Source of the DNA: Candidatus Melainabacteria bacterium
GTDB lineage: Bacteria; Cyanobacteriota; Vampirovibrionia; Obscuribacterales; Obscuribacteraceae
Assembly: GCA_003242885.1 (NCBI GenBank)
Contig: QKMZ01000015.1
Coordinates: forward strand, 705,568-769,567
Direction: 5' to 3'
DNA length: 64,000 bases
The notes beneath the pieces are model-generated. The model ran no database searches. It saw only the letters and a list, made by a program, of their open reading frames with translations, and was not told the origin of the DNA. Below, in pieces: positions 18,268 to 26,807 of this stretch. Both the position numbers and the translations under genes were made by a program. Each line of letters opens with the position of its first letter. Position 1 is the stretch's first letter.

Positions 18268-18696
18268 ATGCAATTATCAAACGACCTCAAAGTCTTTCTT
18301 TCTATTGGGATAGCAGGTTCTATCATTTGTGCGATTTTGTACGGAGTTTTCTCTGGAGACTGGCGGCAGTTTATCGTCTGCGCCCCCTTCGCCATTGCGC
18401 TTGCGCCTGGATATCTGACTCTTTTGCCTCGCGGCGGCATGCGCCATGGCAATATCTGCGAATGCAAGAAGAGAGACAACACTTGCGAATTTCGCTTTTG
18501 GATTGAGCACTATCAAAAGGTAATTCTCTTTATCCCTCTGGCGTTGGCTTCTGTGTTCTTGCAAGCCTTTATCAGCGGCGATTTGCAGAGAGCGCTTTTT
18601 GAAACCTCAGTTGCCACAGCGACAGTGATTTTCTTTAGTTCGATTTGCGTGTATTCGTTTTATTTGTTGACGCGACCGCAAGTTACAGAAGACTAG
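18268..18696 (+). CDS. Small polytopic membrane protein, unknown
   Basis: 142 aa with four hydrophobic segments (about 8-28, 33-52, 82-101 and 113-133). Between the second and third lies a polar loop with three cysteines (NICECKKRDNTCEF), which could bind metal or form disulfides. No good Shine-Dalgarno is seen before the ATG at 18268. It is convergent with the LRR kinase gene across 19 bp. I do not recognise the family. Confidence 0.55.
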   Translation: MQLSNDLKVFLSIGIAGSIICAILYGVFSGDWRQFIVCAPFAIALAPGYLTLLPRGGMRHGNICECKKRDNTCEFRFWIEHYQKVILFIPLALASVFLQAFISGDLQRALFETSVATATVIFFSSICVYSFYLLTRPQVTED

Positions 18697-18715
18697 GTTT
18701 AGGTCTAGAAAAGTA

Positions 18716-20875
18716 CTAATAAGCAGAGTCCCAATCTAGTGTATTTTTCGCGAAGTTATTGCGTCTCTTTTCCTTTGCAATTTGAATTGCTGTCTTAGGA
18801 AGCAGTGCTTGCAGTTTATTTACTTGTTCTGGCTTCCATAAGGATATGTCTAGGAAAAGGAAACGCAGTTGTTTCATTGCGGCCAGGTGCTTGGTGCTGG
18901 CAGGCGAAACAGGGCATCCAATCAGTGAAAGAGTCTGCAGGTGCTTTGGCACCAGATGCATTTCTGCGTCTGTGATCAGTGGATTTTTTGAGAGATCTAA
19001 TTCAATCAGTGATGGAAAGTTAGCTAATTGCTCCAGTTGTTTTCCTTCCACGTTGCAGCTAATTAGGCGAAGTATGTTCAAATTCTTCGACGTTTTTAAA
19101 GCATTGATAATTGGCCGCGCGTCAGGCAGCGAATAAACCGACAACAGTGAAAGGTGCGATAAGTTGCTCATTTTAGCGAGGTCTTCAGCATTGAGGGTTG
19201 AGCGCTCTAAATTTAATGCCTTGAGATTAGGTAGTTGCCCAATGCACTTCATGCCTTTAGCAGAAATTTCCGAATCAGCAATACCTAGAATCTCAATTGT
19301 TTTCAGGTGTGTGATAAATGGAAGCAGTACATCAGCATCGGAAAGGTTGTCTGCGACTAGATTTAGAAAAGTTCTTGTGTTGGAAATATTCAGAGTTCGA
19401 ATATCATCAGGACGGAATCGCAAAAACAATTGAGGGTGTCTTCGGAAATTGATATTAGGATGGAAATAGATTCCTTGAAAGTTATGCACTGTCCATGGTG
19501 GCAGCGTCTGAGGACTGCCAGGTGCATGGTAGTCGCCAATCTCGAAATTTGGAAAGTTGAAAACTCTTGTGTTGTACGGTTTTAGCTCGGAAAACGGCGT
19601 AATAATCCTTGCTGCTGCAATGAAGTCTTTGTCGATCTGTTTTGTTGCATCAGAATCTGGTAAGGCAGGAATGCTCGAACTTTGAGTTGGCAACACTCCA
19701 ATCGGAGGAAGTTGATGGTTTTGTTTGTCTGGTTTTACATCAACCCACTCCGCTACTTTCTCCTGTGGATTTGCAAGACCAAAGAAAAAGCCGATCGCAA
19801 ACAATGATGCCGCGCTAACTATACTGACGGGTTTACTGAGGTGCCAGCCTTCCTTCTCGACTATTGGCGCCGGCAGAGTGTTTAAGGCGGATGTAAGGCT
19901 TTGTTCGGTGTCCAAACCCACGAGATCCGCGGTGAAAAGTTCTGCAGACTGATAACGCGCATTTAGATCCTTGGCTAGCAAACGTTTTACGACTTGTTCT
20001 ATGCGTTTAGGAAACTCAACCCCAAGAGATGCTTCCTTCAGTGAGACGGGCTCTTCATTCTGGTGCTTCATCATTGTTGCGAGAGCTGAGTCTCCCACTA
20101 GCGGAGGCGAGCCCGTAAGTGACTCAAACATTACGCAACCGAGTGAGTAAAGATCGGTGCGATGATCTACTCCGATTCCTAGGCATTGCTCGGGGCTCAT
20201 ATAGAGAGGACTACCGAATATTTCTCCTGTCCGTGTCAATGTTTGCTGGTTAAAACCATCCTGTCCTGTCAGTTTGGCAATGCCAAAGTCGACCAGTTTC
20301 ACCAGAGAGTCTTCAGTGTTGCCCGAGTTTTCCGTGCGATCGGTACTCGACGTAGCAACTATGATATTGCTCGGTTTTATATCACGGTGAATGATTCCAT
20401 TGCTGTGAGCATAACTGAGCGCAAAGCCCACCTGAATGAACATCTTTATAGTCTGCTCAACAGACAACCTTCCTCTTCTTTTCAAGATGTCCGCGAGTGT
20501 TTCGCCTTCGACCAGATCCATGATGAAGTAAGGCTGTCCGTTAGGAAGAACCCCAAAATCATGTACCTTTATGAGATTGGGATGCTCGAGCTTGTTTGTC
20601 GCTCGGGCTTCAATTTCAAAACGCCTCCATGCAGCATCATTGGTTTGAGTTTTATGCAAGAATTTCAGCGCATAACGACCATGCAAGTTCAGGTGCTCGA
20701 CTTCGTAGACACTGCCCATGCCACCACGACCAAGCAAGCGAATGACTTTGTATCGGTCCAGTATTATGTCGTCTGCCTGATATTCGGTTGAGGTTTCTGC
20801 ACCACCAAGGCTGGACCTAGTAGTATTAGCGTCGTCGTTGAGAGGTCTTGTCGCGTCGTTATCCATGGGCGTCAT
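18716..20875 (-). CDS. Transmembrane Ser/Thr protein kinase with C-terminal leucine-rich repeats (second of tandem pair)
   Basis: 719 aa. The PknB-like kinase domain spans about residues 42-305: Gly-rich loop GRGGMGSVYEVE (49-60), ATP-binding Lys71 (YALKFL), catalytic HRDIKPSN with Asp165, VDFG Asp196 and GSPLYMSPEQ. A hydrophobic segment around 345-370 should cross the membrane, and the last ~230 residues hold leucine-rich repeats (LKALNLERSTLNAEDLAKM and similar). It likely phosphorylates cytoplasmic targets in response to an external ligand. Its ATG overlaps the stop of the upstream kinase as ATGA, so the pair is co-translated. An acidic/Thr-rich N-terminal tail carries candidate phosphosites. 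Confidence 0.92.
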   Translation of the reverse strand: MTPMDNDATRPLNDDANTTRSSLGGAETSTEYQADDIILDRYKVIRLLGRGGMGSVYEVEHLNLHGRYALKFLHKTQTNDAAWRRFEIEARATNKLEHPNLIKVHDFGVLPNGQPYFIMDLVEGETLADILKRRGRLSVEQTIKMFIQVGFALSYAHSNGIIHRDIKPSNIIVATSSTDRTENSGNTEDSLVKLVDFGIAKLTGQDGFNQQTLTRTGEIFGSPLYMSPEQCLGIGVDHRTDLYSLGCVMFESLTGSPPLVGDSALATMMKHQNEEPVSLKEASLGVEFPKRIEQVVKRLLAKDLNARYQSAELFTADLVGLDTEQSLTSALNTLPAPIVEKEGWHLSKPVSIVSAASLFAIGFFFGLANPQEKVAEWVDVKPDKQNHQLPPIGVLPTQSSSIPALPDSDATKQIDKDFIAAARIITPFSELKPYNTRVFNFPNFEIGDYHAPGSPQTLPPWTVHNFQGIYFHPNINFRRHPQLFLRFRPDDIRTLNISNTRTFLNLVADNLSDADVLLPFITHLKTIEILGIADSEISAKGMKCIGQLPNLKALNLERSTLNAEDLAKMSNLSHLSLLSVYSLPDARPIINALKTSKNLNILRLISCNVEGKQLEQLANFPSLIELDLSKNPLITDAEMHLVPKHLQTLSLIGCPVSPASTKHLAAMKQLRFLFLDISLWKPEQVNKLQALLPKTAIQIAKEKRRNNFAKNTLDWDSAY

Positions 20876-22956
20876 CTTTGGATTTCCCCATCGAAAAATG
20901 ACGTCCGTGGAATGTGCGTTTTAAATGCTTCCATCTCTGCGTTCGACCAACCTTTTGTGTCGAGTCGCAAGGTTTGCAGTTTTTTCAACCGAAGCAAATG
21001 TTTTGCTGCTTTGCTTGTGACAGGGCATCCTCTTATGTCTAAATCTTCGAGATTTTGAGGGAGGTTGGCTAAAACATCGTCCGTTATGCGCTCGTTTTGC
21101 GCAATCTCTAAGCTTCTAAGATTTTTGATATTTGCCAGCAACTTCAAATCGCGGGCGTCGACATCGCATCCTGTCAGCACTAGATACATCATCTTGTGCG
21201 AGTGCTGGAGCTTTTGTAAAAGCGGTTTGATGTTCTTAGTATTTACTACTTTCAAAAACGTGAGACGCGTTAGGCATTGAAGCCGTGCAATCTCAGAGCC
21301 TGGAAGATTTATGCGAGTAAGCAGCAATCTCGATAAATTCGGAAGTTTGTCTACTTGCATTAATCCTTCGGGAGTAAGGATCGTGTCGCCCAAATCAAGC
21401 GTTTCGATTCTGGTCAAATGGCTGATGCCGAACAGTGCATCGTTCGCCGCTGACATATCCTTTTCATTGAGGTTCAACAAATGTGCACTGGACTGCAAAT
21501 CGAGAAACTTGATATCGTCTGCGCGAAATTTCTTAAATAGCTTTGGATGCTTTTGAAACTGCTCAGACGGGATCAAAGCCAGTCCTCCGAAATTTCGAAA
21601 GGTCATTTTTCCGCTTGCCGGTGGTCGATTTCTCTTACTGTAGAAAAGATTGCCTATTCCTTCCTCCGGAAAATTGAAAATACGCTCACCTGGTTGAGAG
21701 CCGAATGTTGAGAAGTATCCTGGTTGTTTTTCCAGCGCCAACATAACTTCTTCCGATTCGTTGCGTTGTTTTGAAGCCAACTTACTCTGGTCGGTAGCTG
21801 GATCCCAGACATTTACAAAATTCGACGTATTTAGTTTTACCGGTGCTTCTTTCTTTTGAGGCGCGCGCATCGCATCGCAGACCCAACCGGAAATCGTTCC
21901 TGCAGCCAAAAAACAGGTGCCGTAAAATATCAAGGTCCAAGGGTTGTGTCCTTTCTCTCGAATTTTAAGAGTTGGGCGCGGGCGAATTGGTTCAAATATG
22001 CTGTGTTGACCAGAATCTAATCCGACTAGATCTGCCGTGAGGTGCTGCGCTGATTGATAGCGGTTTTCTGGTTTTTTCTCTAAGAGTTGCGCGACTATTG
22101 ATTCCATCTTTTCGGAAAACTCTATACCCATCGAGGCTTCCTTGAGACTAACAGGGATCTCGGATTGGTGCTTCATCATAGTCGCGAGCGCATTTTCACC
22201 CACCAAAGGTGGTGCGCCAGTTAGTGCTTCAAACATTACGCAGCCCAAAGAATAAAGGTCGCATCGCTTGTCGATGGAAATACCCAGGCATTGCTCAGGG
22301 CTCATATAGAGCGGGCTGCCGAAAATCTCACCCGTCTTAGTCAATGTTTGATGATTGAATTCGTCCTGACCCGTCAACTTTGCGATTCCAAAATCCACCA
22401 CTTTGACTAGCACGCTGTGAGCGTCTTCCGTGTCGGTGGAGGCGATCATAATGTTGCTTGGTTTGATGTCGCGGTGAATGACGCCGTTAGAATGTGCGTA
22501 GCTAAGTGCGAATCCGACTTGAATGAAAATCTTGAGTGCTTTTTCGACCGGCAACCGACCGATGTCTTTCAACATATCAGCTAAGCTTTCGCCTTCCACA
22601 AGGTCCATGATGAAATACGGCTGTCCGTCTTCCAGAAGACCGGAATCGTGTACTTTGACGAGGTTCGGGTGGTCGAGTTTGTTGGCTGCGCGTGCTTCGG
22701 TTTCAAAACGTCGCCAAGCGGCATCGTTGGTTTGCTGCTTGTGCAAAAACTTAAGTGCGTATTCCCGTTGCAACTGCAGGTGTTCCACACGATAAACACT
22801 GCCCATGCCGCCGCGCCCGAGCAAGCCTATGACTTTGTATTTTTCGAGAAGGATGCTGCCTGGTTCTAAATCCCAGCACACATTGTGACTAACTGACTCA
22901 GTTGAATCCAGTTGCCTTGTACTTTCGTCATTATGGTCGAGATTTTCGTGTGGCAT
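20872..22956 (-). CDS. Transmembrane Ser/Thr protein kinase with C-terminal leucine-rich repeats (first of tandem pair)
   Basis: 694 aa from ATG 22956; an upstream TTG at 22995 would add 13 residues. Kinase motifs match its downstream twin almost word for word: RGGMGSVYRVEHL, YALKFLHKQQTNDAAWRRFE, HRDIKPSN, VVDFGIAKLTGQDEF, GSPLYMSPEQCLG. A membrane span (TLIFYGTCFLAAGTISGWV) and a diverged LRR region follow. The kinase halves are far more alike than the sensor halves, as expected after a tandem duplication with diversification of ligand recognition. The ATG start is preferred because MPHENLDHNDES aligns with the MDNDATRPLNDD start of the twin. Confidence 0.92.
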   Translation of the reverse strand: MPHENLDHNDESTRQLDSTESVSHNVCWDLEPGSILLEKYKVIGLLGRGGMGSVYRVEHLQLQREYALKFLHKQQTNDAAWRRFETEARAANKLDHPNLVKVHDSGLLEDGQPYFIMDLVEGESLADMLKDIGRLPVEKALKIFIQVGFALSYAHSNGVIHRDIKPSNIMIASTDTEDAHSVLVKVVDFGIAKLTGQDEFNHQTLTKTGEIFGSPLYMSPEQCLGISIDKRCDLYSLGCVMFEALTGAPPLVGENALATMMKHQSEIPVSLKEASMGIEFSEKMESIVAQLLEKKPENRYQSAQHLTADLVGLDSGQHSIFEPIRPRPTLKIREKGHNPWTLIFYGTCFLAAGTISGWVCDAMRAPQKKEAPVKLNTSNFVNVWDPATDQSKLASKQRNESEEVMLALEKQPGYFSTFGSQPGERIFNFPEEGIGNLFYSKRNRPPASGKMTFRNFGGLALIPSEQFQKHPKLFKKFRADDIKFLDLQSSAHLLNLNEKDMSAANDALFGISHLTRIETLDLGDTILTPEGLMQVDKLPNLSRLLLTRINLPGSEIARLQCLTRLTFLKVVNTKNIKPLLQKLQHSHKMMYLVLTGCDVDARDLKLLANIKNLRSLEIAQNERITDDVLANLPQNLEDLDIRGCPVTSKAAKHLLRLKKLQTLRLDTKGWSNAEMEAFKTHIPRTSFFDGEIQR

Positions 22957-23043
22957 GCCTGATGCTAGGAACCATGACCTTGAGTACTTTCTCAATGGTT
23001 AACGCTCTTGTCGTTAGCAAGGCAAGAAGCTCTGTTTCCCATT

Positions 23044-23049
23044 ATTATA
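23044..23049 (-). promoter_or_regulatory. Possible -10 element for the kinase pair
   Basis: The minus strand reads TATAAT here, 88 bp upstream of the first kinase ATG. No clear -35 is visible at 16-18 bp, so this is a weak call. The rest of the 22996-23208 gap holds nothing else I can name. Confidence 0.35.
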
Positions 23050-23208
23050 TGTGAAGCGGCTTTAGAACGTCGAAAACTTGAAAAGCTAAGGCCGAACCGA
23101 TATATTTTCTGCACATCACTGGGACTTTTGCCGCAGCCTCAATAGTCTAATTCTTCAGTCGGTCATCATTTATGGTAAAGTCCGTCCACGCCTGGTTGGC
23201 AACCTAAA

Positions 23209-24741
23209 TCAGTCAAGAAATGCTTTTCTAACTAATGCCTCCAGCCTGTTCACTTCCTTGTCAGTCAATTTCTTAAATTCGTCTTGCTGCTTGCGTTTTG
23301 GAAATTTCCAGTCATTTTGTCGCATAAACATAATGAAGTCCTCTGCCATTCGGTTGGGCATCTCCACTGCGTCCATGATTAAGTTCATTGCCTGGTCGTG
23401 CCGTCGTAGATACTCAAGTTCTTTTGGCACATCTTCATTCAAAGTCTCTTCCACACATTTGTAGAGAAACTCGGCGGCTTGAGTGCAATCGAAGTAGCGA
23501 TAAAGATCGGCGGTGTCGTTACGAACATCTACATTGCCCTTTTCATTCGGTACCCACTCGATGTATTCCATTAGTGGCTTAGAGTGCGCTTCTAGCACAG
23601 TTCGATACTGGTCAATCCACTTGAGCATGACGGAAGAAACTGGAAAGACTAGTCCAGGTGGAGAAAACTTGCGAGCGCTCAAAACGTAGTGAATCAAGCA
23701 ACGCTGAAGTCTCCCGTTGCCGTCTTCAAACGGGTGAATGTATACAAAGCCGAAGGCGATGGCAGCCGCTTGTACTACCGCGTCGATTTCTGAATTAGTC
23801 ATCAAATTGTTTGCTTCTTCGAGACCATCTATAAGTGGTTTCAAATCATGCGGCTTGGCACCAATAAACTCTGGATTCGGCTCGAATTGATCTATGCGTT
23901 CTCCCAGAAAAACGTTTTCTTTTCTCAACCCTGGCTGAACAAAGCGAAAGTCTCCAATCAAAATTTCATGCAGTCTGTTTAATTCTTCCTCGTCCAGATG
24001 GTGCTTGCCGACTTGTTGAATGGCTTTCAGCCAACGTTCCCGAGTATTCTGTGGCAACCGCTCGTTCTCGATTGCAAAGCTGGCTTTGGTGTCTGCCAGC
24101 AGTAAGAAACTGGCCGCCCTGGCTACAAGAGCGGGGGAGACTTTGCTCACTATTTTCTTAGCGCGTTCAGATAGTTTCTTTTCGCCAAACTGTTCTAGGG
24201 TTGCAGTTCGCCGAACGATCGGACAAAAGTTATCAGTTCCAAGAAGATTGTTCTTAATCTTATGCCTTGCCGAGACAGTGCCGGCGGAAACGAAATATTC
24301 TTTGGCATCTAAAAGATCAACGTTTGACACTTTGCCGGAATCAGGAACCTTCAATGTTTTGCCTGTAAGGTACTCAAATAAGAACCAAATGCGACGTGTA
24401 ACAGGTCCTGTAGGCGACGATTTTACGTAACCGGCTATGGTTGAGTCCGGAAGCGTTAAAAAAATGCGTTTTAGAACCAGCAGATCAATTGGTTCGTTTT
24501 TTATCGCGAAGACAAGATGTGCTTCAACAGTATCTTCAACGGTATATTTGCTATCAAAGACCTGCCACTCTCCAAGTTCTTTCTTCGTTTGCTTGGTTCT
24601 TGATCGAGATACGCAAGACGGTTGCCTGATCGGCGCCTTTATGTCAAAAGCATGCACGAGAGCAGACAAGCCAATAAGCGAAGTCTGGTCAGGAATTCGC
24701 TTGTCTTGAAAAAATGACCCTTTTACAGACGGTAACTTCAT
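23209..24741 (-). CDS. Fic-domain protein with N-terminal inhibitory helix (likely AMPylase or related)
   Basis: 510 aa. The Fic motif is intact, HPFEDGNGR at residues 336-344, so the catalytic His336 and phosphate-binding GNGR are present. An inhibitory motif of the [S/T]xxxE[G/N] type, SFAIEN at 221-226, precedes it, defining a class II Fic protein in which the Glu blocks ATP. Such proteins transfer AMP (or other phosphate moieties) to Ser/Thr/Tyr of targets. A long N-terminal region (1-200) is of unknown fold and a ~100-residue C-terminal helical region follows. No separate antitoxin overlaps, in keeping with self-inhibition. Its promoter is embedded in a repeat array. Confidence 0.92.
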   Translation of the reverse strand: MKLPSVKGSFFQDKRIPDQTSLIGLSALVHAFDIKAPIRQPSCVSRSRTKQTKKELGEWQVFDSKYTVEDTVEAHLVFAIKNEPIDLLVLKRIFLTLPDSTIAGYVKSSPTGPVTRRIWFLFEYLTGKTLKVPDSGKVSNVDLLDAKEYFVSAGTVSARHKIKNNLLGTDNFCPIVRRTATLEQFGEKKLSERAKKIVSKVSPALVARAASFLLLADTKASFAIENERLPQNTRERWLKAIQQVGKHHLDEEELNRLHEILIGDFRFVQPGLRKENVFLGERIDQFEPNPEFIGAKPHDLKPLIDGLEEANNLMTNSEIDAVVQAAAIAFGFVYIHPFEDGNGRLQRCLIHYVLSARKFSPPGLVFPVSSVMLKWIDQYRTVLEAHSKPLMEYIEWVPNEKGNVDVRNDTADLYRYFDCTQAAEFLYKCVEETLNEDVPKELEYLRRHDQAMNLIMDAVEMPNRMAEDFIMFMRQNDWKFPKRKQQDEFKKLTDKEVNRLEALVRKAFLD

Positions 24742-24742
24742 G

Positions 24743-24889
24743 GGCGGAAAATCGTTTTCCAGGGCGGAAATATATTCGTATTATACCAGTTTGGCGGAAA
24801 ATCATTCACCGAATATCGAAATTAGTCAACGAGAGTGGAAAACCCTTCACCGGCGCGGAAAATGTATCACGACGGACACTACTCGCGGA
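24743..24889 (-). repeat. Array of GCGGAAAAT-type repeats across the fic promoter
   Basis: Five or six related ~17-bp units lie directly upstream of fic: GGCGGAAAATCGTTTTCC (24743), GGCGGAAATATATTCG (24763), GGCGGAAAATCATTCACC (24793), GTGGAAAACCCTTCACC (24835), GCGGAAAATGTATCAC (24855) and a short CGCGGAAC (24884). The minus-strand -10 TATAAT (24780-24785) lies between units two and three. The pattern could be an operator array or the multiple transposase-binding sites of an IS21-type element end; no transposase is present. Confidence 0.75.
24780..24785 (-). promoter_or_regulatory. -10 element of fic
   Basis: Minus strand TATAAT, about 40 bp upstream of the fic ATG, flanked by the GCGGAAAAT repeats. 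No good -35 match is seen, which fits an activator- or repressor-dependent promoter. Confidence 0.5.
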
Positions 24890-25040
24890 ACGTTGAGCTT
24901 CTTTGAAATCACCCACGAAAAAGCTTGTATTGCTATTGTATGCGACCTGTCTGAAACGGCTATTTAACAAGCATCCATTGCTTGTTTTCTTCGGTTTGTT
25001 TTCACTAGCGAATATGAGTATTTCCAAGTCAAAGAATTGA

Positions 25041-25232
25041 CTATGCGGACTTTTCATTCAGTCGTTCCATCACCCACATTCGGACCATTGTTCCTACCGG
25101 CAGTCCAAGCTTGTTCGCCTCTTCATACAGACGGTCCATAATTTCAGGTTCAATGCGGAACTGCACCAATGCCTCTTTGTTTACACGAGTGGTGGCTTCC
25201 TTCCTGATCTTCTCTATCCTCTTTCTGTCCAT
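25041..25232 (-). CDS. Ribbon-helix-helix (CopG/Arc-like) antitoxin-type regulator
   Basis: 63 aa. A basic N-terminus (MDRKRIEKIRKEATTRV) is followed by a beta-strand ALVQFRIEP, helix EIMDRLYEEANKLGL, turn PVGT and helix MVRMWVMERLNE, the order of a ribbon-helix-helix DNA-binding fold found in antitoxins. The start at 25232 is set by a strong promoter just upstream (25260-25288), which lies inside the longer in-frame ORF reaching 25325. A tandem TTGTATGAYA decamer overlaps that promoter and is a plausible autoregulatory operator. The nearest toxin-like neighbour is fic, 300 bp downstream on the same strand; a functional link is only inferred. Confidence 0.7.
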   Translation of the reverse strand: MDRKRIEKIRKEATTRVNKEALVQFRIEPEIMDRLYEEANKLGLPVGTMVRMWVMERLNEKSA

Positions 25233-25250
25233 CACAGCCGGAAACCTCTT

Positions 25251-25288
25251 TTGTATGATATTGTATGACAAAAGACTACAACTGTCCA
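25251..25288 (-). promoter_or_regulatory. Promoter and tandem-decamer operator of the RHH gene
   Basis: On the minus strand TGGACA (25288-25283), a 17-bp spacer and TACAAT (25265-25260) form a near-consensus promoter about 30 bp before the ATG. Two head-to-tail decamers, TTGTATGATA (25251-25260) and TTGTATGACA (25261-25270), overlap the -10 and start point, where a repressor would block polymerase. Confidence 0.65.
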
Positions 25289-25325
25289 GCTTACCTATTG
25301 GAACAGGTGCCTCGCGCTGGATCAT

Positions 25326-25580
25326 TTTGGTTACTTACGCGTTGAACAATTTGGGTGCGCTTGCTCAAGGTGCAAAAGACCTAGACGCACTTTTGCCACA
25401 CAAATGGCAGGCTAAGTGTAGTTAGCCGGATGGATACCTCAATAGTGGTCGCCAAGTCACATAACGCAGTTTGTCAGGTTCGGCACAACCACAGTTTCTC
25501 CTCGATTTACAAGTTTATTTTCGCTGCAAGCTACGTCAGTAAATAGGAAAATGGTGATATGTTTCGGCAACCGGTATTAG
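25326..25580. other. Intergenic, nothing recognised
   Basis: 255 bp between the RHH gene and the exported hydrolase. I see no ORF, RNA gene or strong hairpin. It would hold the 3' UTR of the hydrolase gene and sequence upstream of the RHH promoter. Confidence 0.4.
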
Positions 25581-26807
25581 CTATTGGACGAAATTTGCTG
25601 CGTATTCTCTGGTGCGTTTAAGGTTGTTGCTGTTTCTATTTTGCGCGGCAAGAACCTCACGCACATAAACGTGAGTCATCGAACCATGCGCACTTTCATC
25701 CTTGATTTTGAAATCGCTTTTCTTGAAAACGATGCCGTGATTGGAGAATGTGTCGGAGTTGAGGACTGATTTGGAAGTGCCATGATCAAAATACAGATTG
25801 TTCTCTGATAGTTTGTGGCGGCGAAGTGCTTGCTTGATGCGGAATGCAAATCCAATTGTTTCGTCCGAAAGATGATCTGTGTAGATCACCTGAAGCTGTT
25901 TCCTCCCATATGCAAGATCCGTTATGTTGTCTTGCATCCAGCGATCGAATGCAATTGGATTGTAGAGCGAGTCGAGTACAGTCAAGCTTGTCACTTTGTC
26001 GTACAGTCCATTCTTATACATCTCCGACATTGCGGCTTTATAGCCGCCGGAATGAGTGATAATACCGATGTTGGAAATGTTGTCGATGGTCAAATTTCGA
26101 AGGGGCGGAGTCTTGCTCATAATTTCAGTGAGCATTTTTCTGAAGAATTGCGGTTCGTGGAATTTTGCATCGGATGGGCTCACGCGGCTGTCTGGTCTGG
26201 TTTGCCATTCAGGGACGATGAACACAGTGTTGCTATCCGCGCCGCTCATCTGCTTAGACAGTGATTGCTTGAATGCTTCGCTGGCATTTGTTTCCAGTCC
26301 GTGATTGTAGATCACGAGTTTGACTGGTTTTTTAGGATCGAAAACGTTAGACACAAATACAACCGCATCAGCTGTTTTGTGACGTCCCGTACTGTTTTGG
26401 AGACGCTCTAGTTCGTAGACTCTGCCGTCTGAATTATATGAATTGCGCACCGGATACGGTTGCGTCTTTTCGATTTTGGCAAACAGGCGATAAGACTCTT
26501 CGTAGAAAAGATTTCTGGTAACGTCAATGCTTGTTTTTTGAGCATCGAAGCTTTGATGCCGAGATGCATCGTAGTTTTGGTATGCCGCGGGTGTGTAATC
26601 TTTGTACGTTTGTTCGTAAAACTTTCTGCACACTTGCTCAGAGGAATTATCCTGCAGCGCAGCTTGCTCGACTGGTGATTTAAAAACGAATGGATTGCTC
26701 ATGATTTTGAATCCGTTACTTTCTGCGCTTGGAGTGGCTAAGGTTGTCTGGAGGAGCCATGCCACCAAGAGGATCATCGGTGTTAAGGACTTCAAAGTCT
26801 TTGCCAT
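25581..26807 (-). CDS. Exported alpha/beta-hydrolase-like protein, function unknown
   Basis: 408 aa from ATG 26807. The N-terminus MAKTLKSLTPMILLVAWLL is a Sec signal peptide. The mature part has KPVKLVIYNHGLETNASEA (strand plus a possible oxyanion-hole HG), NIGIITHSGGYKAAMSEM, where THSGG matches the nucleophile-elbow G-x-S-x-G-like turn (T-H-S-G-G), then VTSLTVLDSLYNP with a candidate Asp, and a late His (GSMTHVYV). This order fits a serine alpha/beta hydrolase. The start overlaps the upstream gene by 92 bp; an alternative ATG at 26777 shortens the overlap but trims the signal peptide. No substrate can be named. Confidence 0.65.
   Translation of the reverse strand: MAKTLKSLTPMILLVAWLLQTTLATPSAESNGFKIMSNPFVFKSPVEQAALQDNSSEQVCRKFYEQTYKDYTPAAYQNYDASRHQSFDAQKTSIDVTRNLFYEESYRLFAKIEKTQPYPVRNSYNSDGRVYELERLQNSTGRHKTADAVVFVSNVFDPKKPVKLVIYNHGLETNASEAFKQSLSKQMSGADSNTVFIVPEWQTRPDSRVSPSDAKFHEPQFFRKMLTEIMSKTPPLRNLTIDNISNIGIITHSGGYKAAMSEMYKNGLYDKVTSLTVLDSLYNPIAFDRWMQDNITDLAYGRKQLQVIYTDHLSDETIGFAFRIKQALRRHKLSENNLYFDHGTSKSVLNSDTFSNHGIVFKKSDFKIKDESAHGSMTHVYVREVLAAQNRNSNNLKRTREYAANFVQ

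Noticed and set aside
24743..24889. Calling the fic upstream repeats a CRISPR array
   Set aside because: Units are only ~17 bp, irregularly spaced and degenerate, with no unique spacers of constant length and no cas genes.
25233..25325. Longer RHH protein start
   Set aside because: A strong promoter (25260-25288) lies within it, so translation should start at 25232.
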